A stretch of DNA of 64,000 nucleotides from Wyeomyia smithii (GCF_029784165.1 NC_073696.1:151821391-151885390); one strand, 5' to 3'; numbered from the stretch's first letter, positions 38,360 to 48,803 are shown. Translations and numbers: made by a program. The notes: generated by a model from the letters alone, not told the origin.

Positions 38360-38830
38360 CTGGCTGATGTATTCACTTCATGCAAGCCTGCTGCTGATGC
38401 TTCCCGCTACCACACTGAAACAGCATTTTAGTGAAGGGAGTGTCGTTGCATCAGCTGACCCTGCTACTATCGATGCTGATATACCCGCTGCAACAGCTAC
38501 GCTATGCATAGCCATGCCACAGTTGTGGCCGCTATACGCTGGCCCAACTGCTGAGCACCTGCAACGCTATCCGTAACCATGCCACAGTTGTGGCCGCCAT
38601 TGGTATCCGCTGTACCTGCATCTGCTGGCCCTGCTGCTATCGATGGTGAGATCCGCTGAAACTGCTACGCTTATTCGCAGCCATGCCAGAGTTGTGGCCG
38701 CTATTCGCTATCGATGGTACCCACTGCTCGCTCCCGCTGCTGCTAAGGGAGGACTGCTGTCGTCGCTGTTCAGAACTACTATGAGCGGCTTCGACTAAAA
38801 CAGGCTCTTATATAGGGATGAAAATAGGAA
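38360..38830 (-). repeat. Promoter-like repeat, copy D: TATA box and CAG-rich leader
   Basis: TATATAAGAGCC (38806-38814 on the plus strand reversed) is followed on the minus strand by the conserved leader AGCCG(C/A)TCATAGTAGTTCTG-like block. After it come about 400 bases of CAGCAGC/GCGGATAGCGGC-type repeats found again at 49.62-49.80 and 51.01-51.14 kb. The upstream CCAAT part is missing here. Confidence 0.5.
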
Positions 38831-39880
38831 TGAATTATTTTACGTACGTGGTGGAATGATATAACTTGAAAAATATGTGTGACTTTATTCTGGTTCAGAG
38901 CGATCATTTGATAAGCTCCACCCCTTTTTTCAGTTTCTAAAGTTTTTCCTCAGTTTCGTAGCACGGATGCACAAAAATGATTTCTTGTCGAGCCGGACCG
39001 ATAGCACTCTCATTGAAGCAACAAAATAACATGTTTTGTGTCGTGTTGTGCAGCTTGGTTGAAGAAAATGTTCCCGTCCCCATGTCGCATGTAAGCAGAT
39101 TATTGCGTTCAGTAGATAGTGTATCCAGCGAATAAACACCGATGGTGCTCTCACACACGCAACGGTTTTAACCCGTATCTTATTGCGGTTTGTAACATCA
39201 AGCGATTTCGTTTGCTCGTTGTTGCGTGTTGCATCATGTGACAACTTGGCAGCTGGGAGACGACGAAATTCTGTTTACGCTGATTGATTGAATCGTCTTC
39301 ATATAAGCTCTGCATCGAAGTCGAACTAACTGCTTTTGTGAATGCGTTCTAACAGGGCAGTTTATTATTCAATGTCGGTTATGCTGATCGCAGCGTTTGC
39401 GCTGCCCCTACAGTGGGGAGTTTACTAAATAAAGTAAAAATTAGACAACTACAACAGAATTTGATTGCATCTCGCACAGAATGTCTGCTTGTGTTGATGC
39501 CAGAAAATTATTAACTTTCAATTATTTTTTTATTTGCCTTGAAAAAAGCATTTTGCTATTCAAAATCGGTTGCTAATTACAACCTTTGAGCTGCCCTAAC
39601 ATTGGGGAAATTAAGACACACGGACAACATGCACTGTGAAAGCTATTTCACATTCAGTAAATTAGACGGGTGCGACAAATTTAAATTGCTAGGATGCAAC
39701 ACAGAATACTTGCTTGCGTTGACAAAAATTATTAACTTTCAATGACTTGTTTATTTGCCTTCAAAAAGGCATTTTGATTTCCAAAATTGGATTTCCTGAT
39801 GGCAATCTCCATGCTGCCCCAACACGGGGGGAATAATGGCTGTCTGGCGACACACGCTGAGAAAAACCGCGCTGCTCCTG
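38831..39880. other. Unassigned; three-unit tandem repeat at 39.39-39.84 kb
   Basis: The block GCTGCCCYWACAnnGGGG recurs at about 39400, 39590 and 39813, accompanied by TTATTAACTTTCAAT, TTTATTTGCCTT and AAAAGCATTTTG, giving a tandem of about 190-225 bp. No gene is recognised. The 104- and 73-codon frames at 38.93-39.24 kb have no supporting features. Confidence 0.45.
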
Positions 39881-40315
39881 AGACGTGGTGACCAACCACA
39901 GGGCTAGTGCTGCTGCTAAGGAAGGACGACTGCTGTTGTCGCTGTCTAGAACTATTATGAGCGGCTCCGGCTGAAACAGGCTCTTATATAGGCCAAATAG
40001 CATGTTTTCAATTGCAAGGTATATGATCCTGTCGACCGTGCTTGGGAAGCAAGCATATAACGACCAATCAGAGGTCGAATTTTTCGTTTTGACAAGGCTT
40101 GACTATTTTCAATAGCACAATAGTGTGAATAATAAAATTACAATTATCTTATTTTGGGAAGGATCTTAGTAGATTTTCCAATCTATTGCTGCAAGAACGA
40201 AGGAAATCCATCGAATACTAACCGATTTATTAGCGAATTACTAACCGATTTATTTTTCACTTTTAGATTTTCATTTCACATCCCTATGTAGCCGAACTTC
40301 CTGAGAGAAGTATTC
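39880..40315 (-). repeat. Promoter-like dispersed repeat, copy C
   Basis: Minus strand: GAAGTTCGGCTACATAGGGA (about 40290), GCAATAGATTGGAAAATC, ATAGTGCTATTGAAAAT-type block, CCAAT box (plus-strand 40064-40068), CCAAGCACGGTCGACAGG, TATATAAGAGCC (39981-39990), then leader GCCGGAGCCGCTCATAATAG and the start of the CAG-rich tract (GACAGCGACAACAGCAG). This is the most complete copy with both boxes intact. Confidence 0.6.
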
Positions 40316-40329
40316 TACTTAAAAAAATT

Positions 40330-40704
40330 CTACTTATCATAGTTGTTGCTGTTCTTTTTGTTGCTGCTGTTGCTGCATGTTGTGGTTTCTTGGTGTTTGT
40401 TGTTTATCTGTTTGGTGCTGTAGATGATGTTACTGCTGCTGTTGTTTGATGACGCTGCTTCTGCTGTTGCTGTCTGCCGTTGATGGTATCGTATTCTTCT
40501 TGCTGGGTTTCTTTTGGTGCTTTTAAGCCGTCTGGCAAGTTCCTGTATGCGGTTTATGTCAAGCACTTGTCGAATTCCCCACTGTTGCTGTGTTGATTGG
40601 CTTGCTCGTTGATGATGTTGTGGTTGCTGTTGTGGAGATAGCTTTTGATCGACTTGTAGAGGATGCTGGTGCTGTCGATTGTTCTCTTGCAAATGCTGTC
40701 GCAT
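40330..40704 (-). pseudogene. Gln/Asn-rich ORF, possible gag start
   Basis: A 124-codon frame begins MRQHLQENNRQHQHPLQ and contains long CAG/CAA-type runs, a charged helix DINRIQELARRLKSTKRNPA, and an Asn/Ser-rich end. It lies 200 bases after the small membrane-protein ORF, the position of gag in gypsy elements, but has no recognisable capsid motif and is cut off by the following repeat. It may be only repeat-derived. Confidence 0.35.
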
Positions 40705-40908
40705 TGTTGCTGCTGTTAGTTTTTTTTCCTTTTTTTTACACTATTTATCTCTTCAGTGGGCGAGATATATGCCCTTTAATGTTCTCAAGCACTGCACTTG
40801 GTTTGTTTTTGGGAACTCGCAATTTTCTTCTTTTGGTAAGGAGCAACTTTGAAAATACTTTATACTTTGTTTTCTATGCGCGTACTTTTCGCGGACATTT
40901 TTAGTTCA

Positions 40909-41151
40909 TTATTTCGCGATCACCTCGTTAAGCACAGCGACAGATCTAACTGCTTTCAAAGCGTTTTTACGTTCGCGTTTTTTGAATGCTTTATACAGTA
41001 TGATTATTAACTGCATAGCAACCATTATTAGTACTACCCATAACAACAGGTTGGTTTCTTCATGATAGGCGGTGTGCTGTTCCTGGTTGTTTAATATTAG
41101 CACTTGGGGATAACCAGTAATTTTTTCCGTTTCACTTTGTGATTTACCCAT
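40909..41151 (-). CDS. Small single-TM protein with myristoylation signal
   Basis: I chose the internal ATG at 41149-41151 because it begins MGKSQS, a textbook N-myristoylation signal; an upstream in-frame ATG at 41235 would add 28 residues. The 80-residue product has a polar first 35 residues, one membrane helix LLLWVVLIMVAMQLIIILY (about residues 38-56) and a basic tail KAFKKRERKNALKAVRSVAV. Small MG...-TM-basic ORFs before gag are, as I recall, present in some insect gypsy-group elements; their role is not established. It lies between the primer site and the Gln-rich ORF, which supports a retroelement origin. The frame is intact. Confidence 0.5.
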   Translation of the reverse strand: MGKSQSETEKITGYPQVLILNNQEQHTAYHEETNLLLWVVLIMVAMQLIIILYKAFKKRERKNALKAVRSVAVLNEVIAK

Positions 41152-42054
41152 TTGCGTGGCGCTGTTACATGCGAGTATAATTATTTTTTGTTTGTTTGTT
41201 TGCACAATTTTCACGTGTTCTTGAGCACTGTACATGGTGAAACTGTTCTAACGCCGTCTTCACTTAACTCACTTAGGCGGTTTTTTACTGTTTAATTTAG
41301 TCAATCAAGTTTGGTTCTATATAACGACATTCACTAATGTTGAATTCGTTTCCGCGTTCTGCTGCACTACACTTGGTTTTTTCATTTTAGTTCATCAGCA
41401 CATTTCAGTTTACTGTTGAAAGCTTTAGTAACTAATATCACTCTAATTTGTCTTCTCTTGATCGGGGAAAGATCGCGTTTACTGTTTTTACTATCGCGAA
41501 CTTCTGCAATCCGTTGATTGCAAGTTATTTCTCACGGTCGCCATTTGGTAAACTCCTTAATATTTGAATCGAATACTTATCCGGCGGAACGAGGGTTTTC
41601 TTTTCTTAGCGGTGACGGAGTTGACGAAAGTCAAAACCGTTCGCAATGATAAAACCTCTTATGCTTAAAGCTATTCCGGTGAGACGAACTGGAGTAGACC
41701 AGTCGCTGCGGAATGCTCATTGATTAATTCTGTCGCTTTATTGAAAATCATTCGCTTTTTAGGCAAATGCAATTGCCAAAATATTTAATTCTATGTGTTA
41801 CATGTGTGGCCAGCTTGGGCCCCTACTGGAAAACAGCTGGAGAGACGAGCATTAAAATTGCAACGCTGCATTTTGCGTGCTGTATGAATCAGGCACCAAA
41901 CGTTGCGGTACCCTCGGCATGGCATGGTAGCGAGTGTGCTGTAACGCTTAGGCTTTCAGTAAGTAACGGAACTTACTTGCGCGGGTCAATGGTTTGAATC
42001 GAAATTTGTTTGTTTATGGTTTACGGTGCCGTACGAAAGAGTTGGTATACGACA

Positions 42055-43262
42055 CATGCATTCGACTCATACGATGAGTTTGTAAGTTTTGGCGGGCGTT
42101 CTCGCATTAAAAGACCGCTTTTGGGATCTGACTACTCGTATTCTCATCAAATGTGAGGTTTTGAACCCCTAGGTAATTGAAAATTTCGATAGGCTAGTTG
42201 AACTTAATTCTCAAACCCGTCTCATGACTGTGTATTTCAATCACGTCTCAAAGTATAAATCCTTCCTCATACACCTTCAATCGTGTCAACTTATTAGATA
42301 CTTCTGTTTCTACTGTGTTTTTCGATACATCCATGATGGAAGAAACTCGAGGAATCCCGGATCATTTACGCGTGCAGCAGATCCCTAAAATATTTTATAA
42401 CAAATATAAAAACATCAACTGCGACAATGCGTTTTATACTGATGGATCACTTCTCAACGGGTCCACTGGCTTCGGTATCTTCAACAATAATTTTACCGCC
42501 TCCTACAAGCTCGATAATCCTGCTTCTGTTTACGTCGCAGAATTGGCTGCAGTTCAGTATACCTTAGGGATTATTGAAACAATGCCCACGGACCATTATT
42601 TCATCTTTACGGACAGTCTCAGTTCTATTGAGGCTCTCCGATCGATGAAGGATGCAAGGCACTCTCCGAATTTCCTGGGGAAAATACGGGAACATCTGAG
42701 TGCTTTATCCGAAAAATGTTCTCAGATTACCTTAGTGTGGGTCCCTTCTCATTGTTCCATTCCGGGCAATGAGAAAGCGGACACTTTGGCTAAGGTGGGC
42801 GCAACAAACGGTGATATTTATAACAGACCAATTGCCTACAGTGAATTTTTAAAATTTTCACGTCAGAGTACACTTATCAACTGGCAGGCCTCGTGGGATA
42901 AGGGAGAACTGGGAAGGCGGCTACACAGCATCATCCCCAAGGTTTCCACCAAACCTTGGTTTCGGGGGTTGGATGTAGGACGAGATTTCATTCGCATGAT
43001 GTCTCGGATTATGTCCAACCACTACGGGCTAGATGCACATCTCTTGCGTATTGGGCTGGCGAGCAGTAATCATTGCGTTTGTGGATTGGGGTATCAAGAC
43101 ATTGAACACGTGGTTTGGGTGTGTGCTGAATTCTGCGGCGCCAGATCTCTACTTTTGGATACCCTCAGGGCCCGAGGAATACAGCCCTATGTGCCAGTTC
43201 GTGATATTCTCGTTCAGCGAAACTTGCCATACATGCTACATGTTTATGCGAATCTCGGATAA
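42055..43262 (+). pseudogene. I-clade ORF2 C-terminus with intact RNase H
   Basis: 42055-42314 is frame-broken thumb/connection sequence (HSTHT, LKDRFWDLTTRILIK, VIENFDRLVELNSQTR). From 42315 a 315-codon frame runs to 43262 and holds a complete RNase H domain, which degrades the RNA of the RNA:DNA hybrid. Catalytic residues are visible: Asp in FYTDGSLLNGS, Glu in AELAAVQYTLG, Asp in FTDSLSSIEAL, and His/Asp in SHCSIPGNEKAD. The C-terminal Cys/His motif reads CVCGLGYQDIEHVVWVC. This is the only I copy here that keeps the segment deleted in the copies at 1.4-3.1 and 6.0-9.2 kb. Confidence 0.85.
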
Positions 43263-43443
43263 AAAAAAAACCATGATAGTTTTAGTATTAGATTTAGTTT
43301 CAGCTTGTAGTCGGCAGCGGGGGTAAATAATTTGCCTTTAGCTTATAAGATATTTTAGACCATAAGGCAGTAGATTTAATTGGCTCCGTAAAACATTAGT
43401 TTGTATTGTGCCGTGTCAAATAAATGTTGTGTGAACAAAAAAA

Positions 43444-43458
43444 AACTTCTTACGTCTT
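43444..43458. repeat. Target site duplication (right) of the I insertion
   Basis: Exact partner of 25763-25777, directly following the A tail of the I element. Confidence 0.88.
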
Positions 43459-43599
43459 TCTTCTGGTACCTGCCCATAGGCTAAGCATCCAAAGATTCGT
43501 AAACAACACAGTTTTGGTTTCTAACCAAACCACATCTCAAAAGGTGTCTTCAACTCCTTTAATTTTCGAGTAGGGGACCGATTGGTCACATATGCAGAC
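43444..43599 (-). pseudogene. copia integrase C-terminal segment
   Basis: The minus strand reads AYVTNRSPTRKLKELKTPFE, then MWFG, a TAG stop, KPKLCCLRIFGCLAYGQVPE and ERRKKF. This is the part of copia integrase between the catalytic core and RT. It joins the segments at 45741 and 25777 precisely, one residue or less lost, which proves that the 2.1-kb and 17.7-kb inserts split one element. Confidence 0.85.
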
Positions 43600-45740
43600 T
43601 AAAGGTGGGCAATCCGCTTACGAACTCATCTAAAGAGCTGGTTCTTCAAAGTGAGTGAGTGATCTATCGCTCTTTTTGAAAGAGCGGTAACTCACCCCTT
43701 ACTTCAAGCAAAAAGCTGAAGCTGATTTTGTTGATCAGACACCGCAAGCGAGAGCCATATGAATGTTTCACACCCCAAGCGCAAAGCGGCGTGCGACACT
43801 GCAATATAACTCCCAGAAAATAGCTGCCGCCAGCTGCCTGCTCTCCTATGCATAACCATCCACCAACCGCGGGAATAAAAAATAAAATCTACTTGCCACA
43901 GTTCACACACAGCACACGGGCTGGCTAACGCCGGGATGCACACGAAAAGTGGAACGAAAAGAGCGAAAGAACTGGTTCACTGATCTTTTGAATCTATGCA
44001 TACAATCCGTTCGCGAGCTGATCAGAAAATCAGTTCTTTAAAAGATCGAAATCTTCTGATCGCGAGCGGATTGCCTGCGAGCCGAACAAAAGAGCCAGCG
44101 GACGAACCAGTTCTTCTGAGAGCGAAAGATTTCGCTCTTTCAAAGAACTGAGTCTTCTGATCGCAGGCTGAAAAGACTCAGTGAGCGGATTGCCAGAAGA
44201 TCAGTGAATCAGTTCTTTCGTTCTTTTCGTTCCACATCCATTCGTGTGCGTATTCGGCGTTAGTCAACCCGTGTACCTGTGTATGGACTGTTGCAAGTTT
44301 TTTTTTTGCATGCTTTTGCGGCTGGCTGGTGGTTGGGTGATGGGAAATGCAGGTTATGCACAGAGTTGCCAATAAAATTTTCGATTTAACTGGAATAAGG
44401 CTGAAGAAAAAACTGGAAAAAGCTGGATCCCAAATAAATTTAGAAAAAAGGAAAAAAAGATCGTGAAGGAGCTTTTCTGTTACGGGGATTGAACCCAGTC
44501 AGTGTCAGTTTTGGATCTTAAGAGATAACTCTTCGCAAAAAATTACTCATTTTAATCAAAACTGTCTTGTTTTGTTACATTTTGTTAAAATTATGGACTG
44601 AAAAACTTCCTCTAACAGCAACAAAATTGAAAATTACGCAATCAATCTATCTCAAAATTAAGATATAGAGCCATCCATTTACTTTTATATTTAAGAAAAG
44701 TATTAACGCAACATTTCCTTGCGTTACATCAGTGAAGTTTAAATTTCAATTATTTCTGACTTCGCTATCTTTTGGTATTTAAGTACTCTAACATTTTTTG
44801 AACTGCTACACAACAGAAAATAAATAGAAGATTTTTTTTATGGTCTGGTAAAATCTATTTGTTTGGTTTTATCTCAACCATGTCATGCCGTCTTTTATTT
44901 GACCGTGTTTCGTGGGAGAAGATGGTATACTGAAAATGCTGTTACAGGTTGTCGAAAACCTGGAAAAACCTGAAAAATCATAGAATGTTAGGGAATTCAT
45001 TTTTCGATCAGGGAAATCAGAGAACTGACAAATATTCAGGGAAAATTTTTCAAACCAAGACGCGATTTTTTTGAGAGGCTCTTAGTGCAAAAACTGATTT
45101 TTTTCAGCGCAAAAAATTAATTCGGGACATCTACTGTTGGGTTTCATATCCGATTATACTTTATTCACTGTGATTTCGGATCTACGATGTACTTTTTTGT
45201 GCCGAATGCTGAAAAATAAAAAATCAGGGAATTATATTTTGAAAATTTTTTCACCACCCTGTGTTAAGAATTGTCATAATAATTTATCAATCTACAAAAT
45301 TTCCGTTTTAAAAATATTTCCGAAAACCAATCGGAGCTTGAGTGAATAAAAAACTGGATAAAGCTGGCAGATATCTGAAAAAAACTGGAAGATTTTGGGA
45401 ATAAACTGTTTGACTGGATCACTTGAAAAAAACTGAAGGAATCAAGTTTAAACTGGAACATTGGCAACCCTGGTTATGCATATTAGGGCTGACGTTTGAT
45501 GGCAGCTTGTTTCTGGGAGTTCTATTGTAGTTTTGCGCGTGACCTTGCGCTTGGCAAATCGGGTGTAAATCATTCACATGGCTCTCGCTTGCGGTATCTG
45601 ATAATTAGCTACACTGATAAAGACTAAAAATTATGTAGGAACGAAAAGAGCGAGTGAGCTGTTAAAAAAAAACTAGTTCATTTTAGTGAGCGGAACCGCT
45701 CTGATCCGCTCACTATAGTGAACCATTTTTCCCATCTCTA
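43600..45740. mobile_element. Foldback hAT-type element inserted in copia integrase
   Basis: Ends TAAAGGTGGG and (reverse) TAGAGATGGG, with exact 8-bp duplications ATGCAGAC (43592-43599, 45741-45748). The inner parts of both ends pair over some 270 bases: GCAAGCGAGAGCCATRTGAATG, CAATAKAACTCCCAGAAA and TATGCATAACC occur in inverted order. A second palindromic zone of AGTTCTTT/GATC-type motifs centres at about 44090. No transposase. Without the inner insertion it measures about 1.02 kb. Confidence 0.85.
44361..45472. mobile_element. hAT-type element nested in the foldback element
   Basis: Termini CAGAGTTGCCAA and (reverse) CAGGGTTGCCAA, with exact 8-bp duplications GTTATGCA (44353-44360, 45473-45480). 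Interior is AT-rich with repeated AAACTGGAA/GGGAAAT motifs and no long ORF. It interrupts a TATGCATAACC block that matches the other arm of the host foldback element. Confidence 0.88.
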
Positions 45741-45748
45741 ATGCAGAC

Positions 45749-46938
45749 ACAAAAACTGCTTCACCCCACAATTTCTTGGGTACATTGTTTTCATTCAACA
45801 TTGCTCTCGTTTTATCTAAAAGAGTGCGATTCATTCTCTCACTCGCCCCATTTTGTTGTGGAGTATATGGACAGGTTGGAATCATTTGAATTCCTCTCCT
45901 GCCACAGAATCTCTGGAATTTATTCCCATAATATTCTCCACCATTATCTGAAACAAACTTTGAGATTTGGGAATTAAAGTGAGCCGAAACCATAGCTTCA
46001 TACTCTCTAAACTTTCTCAGCACCTCATTTTTGTGGCGTATCAGATACACTACGACAAAATGCGTGAAATCATCAATGAAAACCACAAAGTATCTACATC
46101 CGTCATATGTGTCATCACATACATCAGAATGTATGATTTCTAATGGTCTGGTTGATCGGACACTATTGCTTTTAAAATGTGTTCTTTTGTGTTTGCCAAC
46201 AACACAAGAATGGCATAAACTCTGCTTCCCCTGAATATGTGATTGTTTTCCTACGTGCAAACCATCAACCATTCGCTGAGAACACAGTTTCGCTATATTT
46301 TTATAGCTCAAATGCCCTAGTCTCTTGTGCCAAAGCTTAAGCGGACTATCGACCTTACCAACACAAACAATATCATCGTCCACATCAACCATCAAATTGA
46401 GAACAAAAAGACAACCGACTTTCTTCCCAGAAACAATGACTTCCACAGATCTCTCGGCTATCGTCACGCCGCGATCATCGAAAGACACACGCTTACCAGC
46501 GGAGACAAGTCTAGAAACGGATAGGAGATTGTATTGCAAATTCGGAATAAAAAGTACATTATACAATTTATACCTGTTTATTTTCTCCGGCTTTACAGCA
46601 ATACTTTTTAATTTAACTACTCCTCTCTTCCTACCTACTAGCACTTCACCATCTTTGGCTGTTGATACCACTACAGGGTACACAGCCCAGCAGTCCTTCA
46701 TGACCGCATCGACACCAACCATCTGATCGCTCGCCTTCGAATCTACTATCAGGGGGATCATTTTGCTGGCCGACGCTACCGGCTCCGCGATCCGCTTGGG
46801 TCCAACGACCAATCCGCGCTCAGCCGTAAACTTTTCTCGTCGATATCCAGCTGGGACAATTCCCTTCACTGGACTCGACGAGCTGGTTGTGGCCCGGTTG
46901 CGCTCTGATGGGACGTCTTCCCTCTCAGTTACGCTCAC
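45749..46938 (-). pseudogene. copia protease and integrase remnant
   Basis: Aspartic protease region around IPLIVDSKASDQMVG: the usual DSGA active site reads DSKA, which would abolish activity. Then NLLSVSRLVSAGK, the pre-integrase zinc domain with LWHKRLGHLSYKN and CHSCVVGKHKRTHF (HHCC), and the DDE integrase core: IHSDVCDD, FVSDNGGEYYGNKF, and the Glu in GASERMNRTL. The last true copia residues are AVFVSA; the frame then runs into hAT DNA. The region lies in a single frame but is truncated by the insertion at 45741. Confidence 0.88.
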
Positions 46939-47786
46939 TAAAGCAATATTTGCTGAACCCCTGTTCAGCAGGCGATTTTGCCCTGGTGTGGCCTACCTTG
47001 CCACATTCGAAGCACGTCTGGGTCTCCTTTCTCTTCTTCTTCCTGGGTTGGTGGTTGGCAGTTCGAGGGGCAGTCATTGCCACGTTGGACGGCTCCGGCA
47101 GCTCTTGAAACCCTTCCCTGCCTTCCTCGGCATCCAAGAAGAGGCTTCCAATGTCAGCCAGCGACATTTGGGCCAGATCAGCCTGACGCATCATGGCGAT
47201 GGCATCCAGGATAGTGGTATGCTTCTCCGGGATGGCGACTAGCAGAGTATTTAACTTCTCGCTTGCCAAGGTGACGTCACCTGCCCTCTCTATTTCCTGG
47301 ACGTACCGCTCGTGAGCCATGAACAGCTCCATGAGAGTTCGGTGGCCTGCTGTCCGCAGGTTGTACAATTTGCGCCGAATATTGAACAGCGCAAGTCGTC
47401 CATGCCTTAAATAGACGGAGTAAAGGCGGTCCAAAATGTGTTTAGCGTAGACACACTCCATCACGGGCGCTATGGCGTCGTTGTCCAATGATAACCAGAA
47501 AACGATGACGACCTCGTCGTCCTCTTTTAACCGTTACAGGTATTTGGCTGCGTTCAGAGCAGCTTCCTCCGGTGAGGTGTCTATACGGGTGTCGCCGCAG
47601 TCCTTCATCGGCGGGATCCTGTCCAAGCAGTGTAGAGGGCTTCAGGTAATGCGTCACCCGCACCTTCCAGAAGAGATAGTCCTTGCCGACCGCTCCCTTG
47701 AAGGTAGGAATCATCCCCAATCGTCCGTCTTCCTTGATAGAGGTAGTAGAGGTCACGCTGGCCATTTCCTTCTTCGGGTATTCCAC
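46925..47786 (-). pseudogene. copia gag remnant
   Basis: The N-terminal part begins near 47763 with MASVTSTTSIKEDGRLGMIP and FKGAVGKDYLFWKVRVTHYL. A frameshift at about 47480-47600 separates it from the UBN2-type capsid part (YAKHILDRLYSVYLRHGR, LNTLLVAIPEKH). The zinc knuckle reads C-FEC-GKVG-H-TRAK-S, so its last Cys is replaced. The frame ends near 46925, overlapping the start of the protease frame. Confidence 0.82.
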
Positions 47787-48016
47787 TATCTTTATTACAA
47801 TCTTAGTATTTGAAAATTGATTAATGACTCAACCAGATAACCCTGCGGGCTACTGGTGCCTTCCGGCGAAGACCTCGTTTTAGGTCTTCGCCAAGACCAA
47901 AAACAAACAGCAAGATCTAGTAGTACAAGTACCGCCTAGACTTGCACTCAGTGGTACATATTACCACCTGAGTATCAAAAAAGGACTATGTGCCTAGAAC
48001 TCTAGCAGAACTATGT

Positions 48017-48032
48017 TCCTGGGCCCATAACC
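48017..48032 (-). other. copia primer binding site
   Basis: Element strand GGTTATGGGCCCAG starts right after the LTR end CAACA. It is the same string used by Drosophila copia, which primes from a fragment inside initiator methionine tRNA rather than its 3' end. The 215 bases between it and gag (47787-48016) are an untranslated leader. Confidence 0.8.
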
Positions 48033-48244
48033 TGTTGAATCGACACACCAAATAGTAATAATACCTTTTAGTTTAGTCAGATTCCAAAAGTAATTTATTC
48101 CATATAATCTAGTATCTTATATCTAAATATCATACATGGTCCGTTAGCGATTGCTAATGTGAAACACAATATCATTGTTCCGATTCCTACCACGCATCTC
48201 TGTACATGCATATACAGCGCGCAACTCGGCTAAACAATTTGTCA
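48033..48244 (-). repeat. copia 5' LTR, outer third missing
   Basis: Matches the 23499-23815 LTR from its TGTTGAATCG terminus to CAATTTGTCA with about 97% identity. The outer 105 bases are absent; a jockey-like RT fragment abuts directly at 48243. Confidence 0.85.
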
Positions 48245-48803
48245 TCATTAAACAAAAAGTTATTCCATCAAGTAAAAAATAGAATTACTCCAACGCAACA
48301 CGGTTTTTTCAAAGGGCGTTCAACCACAACTAACTTACTCGAGTTTATTAACCTCTCTTTGAACGCAATGGATAAAGGAAATTATGTTGAAACCTTATAT
48401 ACTGACTTCAGTAAAGCTTTCGATCGCATTGATATACCCCTGCTTCTCTTCAAGTTTCGAAAAACTGGAATTCATTCACAATTACTCAAATGGATTGAAT
48501 CGTATCTGACAGATCGTCAACAAACAGCCAAATTTAAAGGAAGGCTTTCGAAACCAATTCAGGTAACCTTAGGAGTTCCTCAAGGCTCTCACTTGGGCCC
48601 TCTACTATTTATATTGTTTGTGAACGACATTTCCTTTATTCTAAAACATGTAAAAACTCTTATTTATGCCGACGACATAAAACTTTTCATTGAAATTAAA
48701 AACGATGATGATGTAAACATTTTCCGTAACGAGATAAAATATTTGTTTCCATCAAGCTACGCACAAAACGCCGATTCAAGCACAAAAAGCCGATTCAAGC
48801 GAT
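48243..48803 (+). pseudogene. Jockey/CR1-like RT fragment
   Basis: An open frame encodes the RT core only: TQHGFFKGRSTTTNLLEF, LYTDFSKAFDRIDIPLL (motif A), LTDRQQTAKFKGRLSKPIQV, LGVPQGSHLGPLLFILFVND and the catalytic IYADDIKLF. It stops near 48770 and degenerates into a CCGATTCAAGC repeat. No 5' or 3' end of the element is present. It abuts the truncated copia LTR, so a deletion joined them or the copia LTR was truncated by a rearrangement. The frame is undamaged over 170 codons. Confidence 0.8.

Larger units (their letters stand above)
40330..42054 (-). mobile_element. 5' end of a Ty3/gypsy (412/mdg1-like) element
   Basis: Minus strand: LTR (about 42054 down to 41549, starting TGTCGTATACC), then a primer site TGGCGACCGTGAG (41533-41545) complementary to the 3' end of an arginine tRNA as used by 412/mdg1 relatives, a leader, a small membrane-protein ORF and the start of a Gln-rich ORF. 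The LTR start abuts I-element sequence resuming at 42055, as expected for an insertion. The rest of the element is absent; it breaks into a promoter-like repeat at about 40325. Confidence 0.6.
25778..43443 (+). mobile_element. I-clade element inserted in copia, itself interrupted
   Basis: The 5' end CATTCCGAGTTG starts at 25778 right after the duplication and the 3' A tail ends at 43443. Element segments in order: 5' UTR (25778-26167), ORF1 (26168-27287), endonuclease (27496-28477), RT start (29154-29433), RT middle (33913-34288), then thumb, RNase H and 3' UTR (42055-43443). The gaps are filled by other elements with their own termini. About 460 bases of RT are missing at the 34.3/42.05-kb gap. 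Confidence 0.88.
23499..48244 (-). mobile_element. Ty1/copia retrotransposon split by nested insertions
   Basis: Four pieces in one orientation join without overlap: 3' LTR, RT and RNase H (23499-25777), an integrase segment (43444-43599), integrase to gag (45741-47786), and leader, primer site and 5' LTR (to 48244). At the first gap the frame continues through RRKKF, duplicated as a 15-bp target site. At the second the coding order SA|YVTNRSP continues across an 8-bp duplication. Removing both inserts leaves about 5 kb. The two LTRs differ by roughly 5-6 substitutions and two indels over the shared 205 bases. The outer 5' LTR end is lost. Confidence 0.88.

Noticed and set aside
37200..40315. 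Histone gene promoters
   Set aside because: CCAAT and TATA spacing looks similar, but no histone ORF or histone 3' stem-loop is present near any copy.
34289..42054. One large unknown element filling the 7.8-kb gap in the I element
   Set aside because: The right edge is a gypsy-type LTR and the left part is unrelated AT-rich DNA; no common termini or duplication were found.
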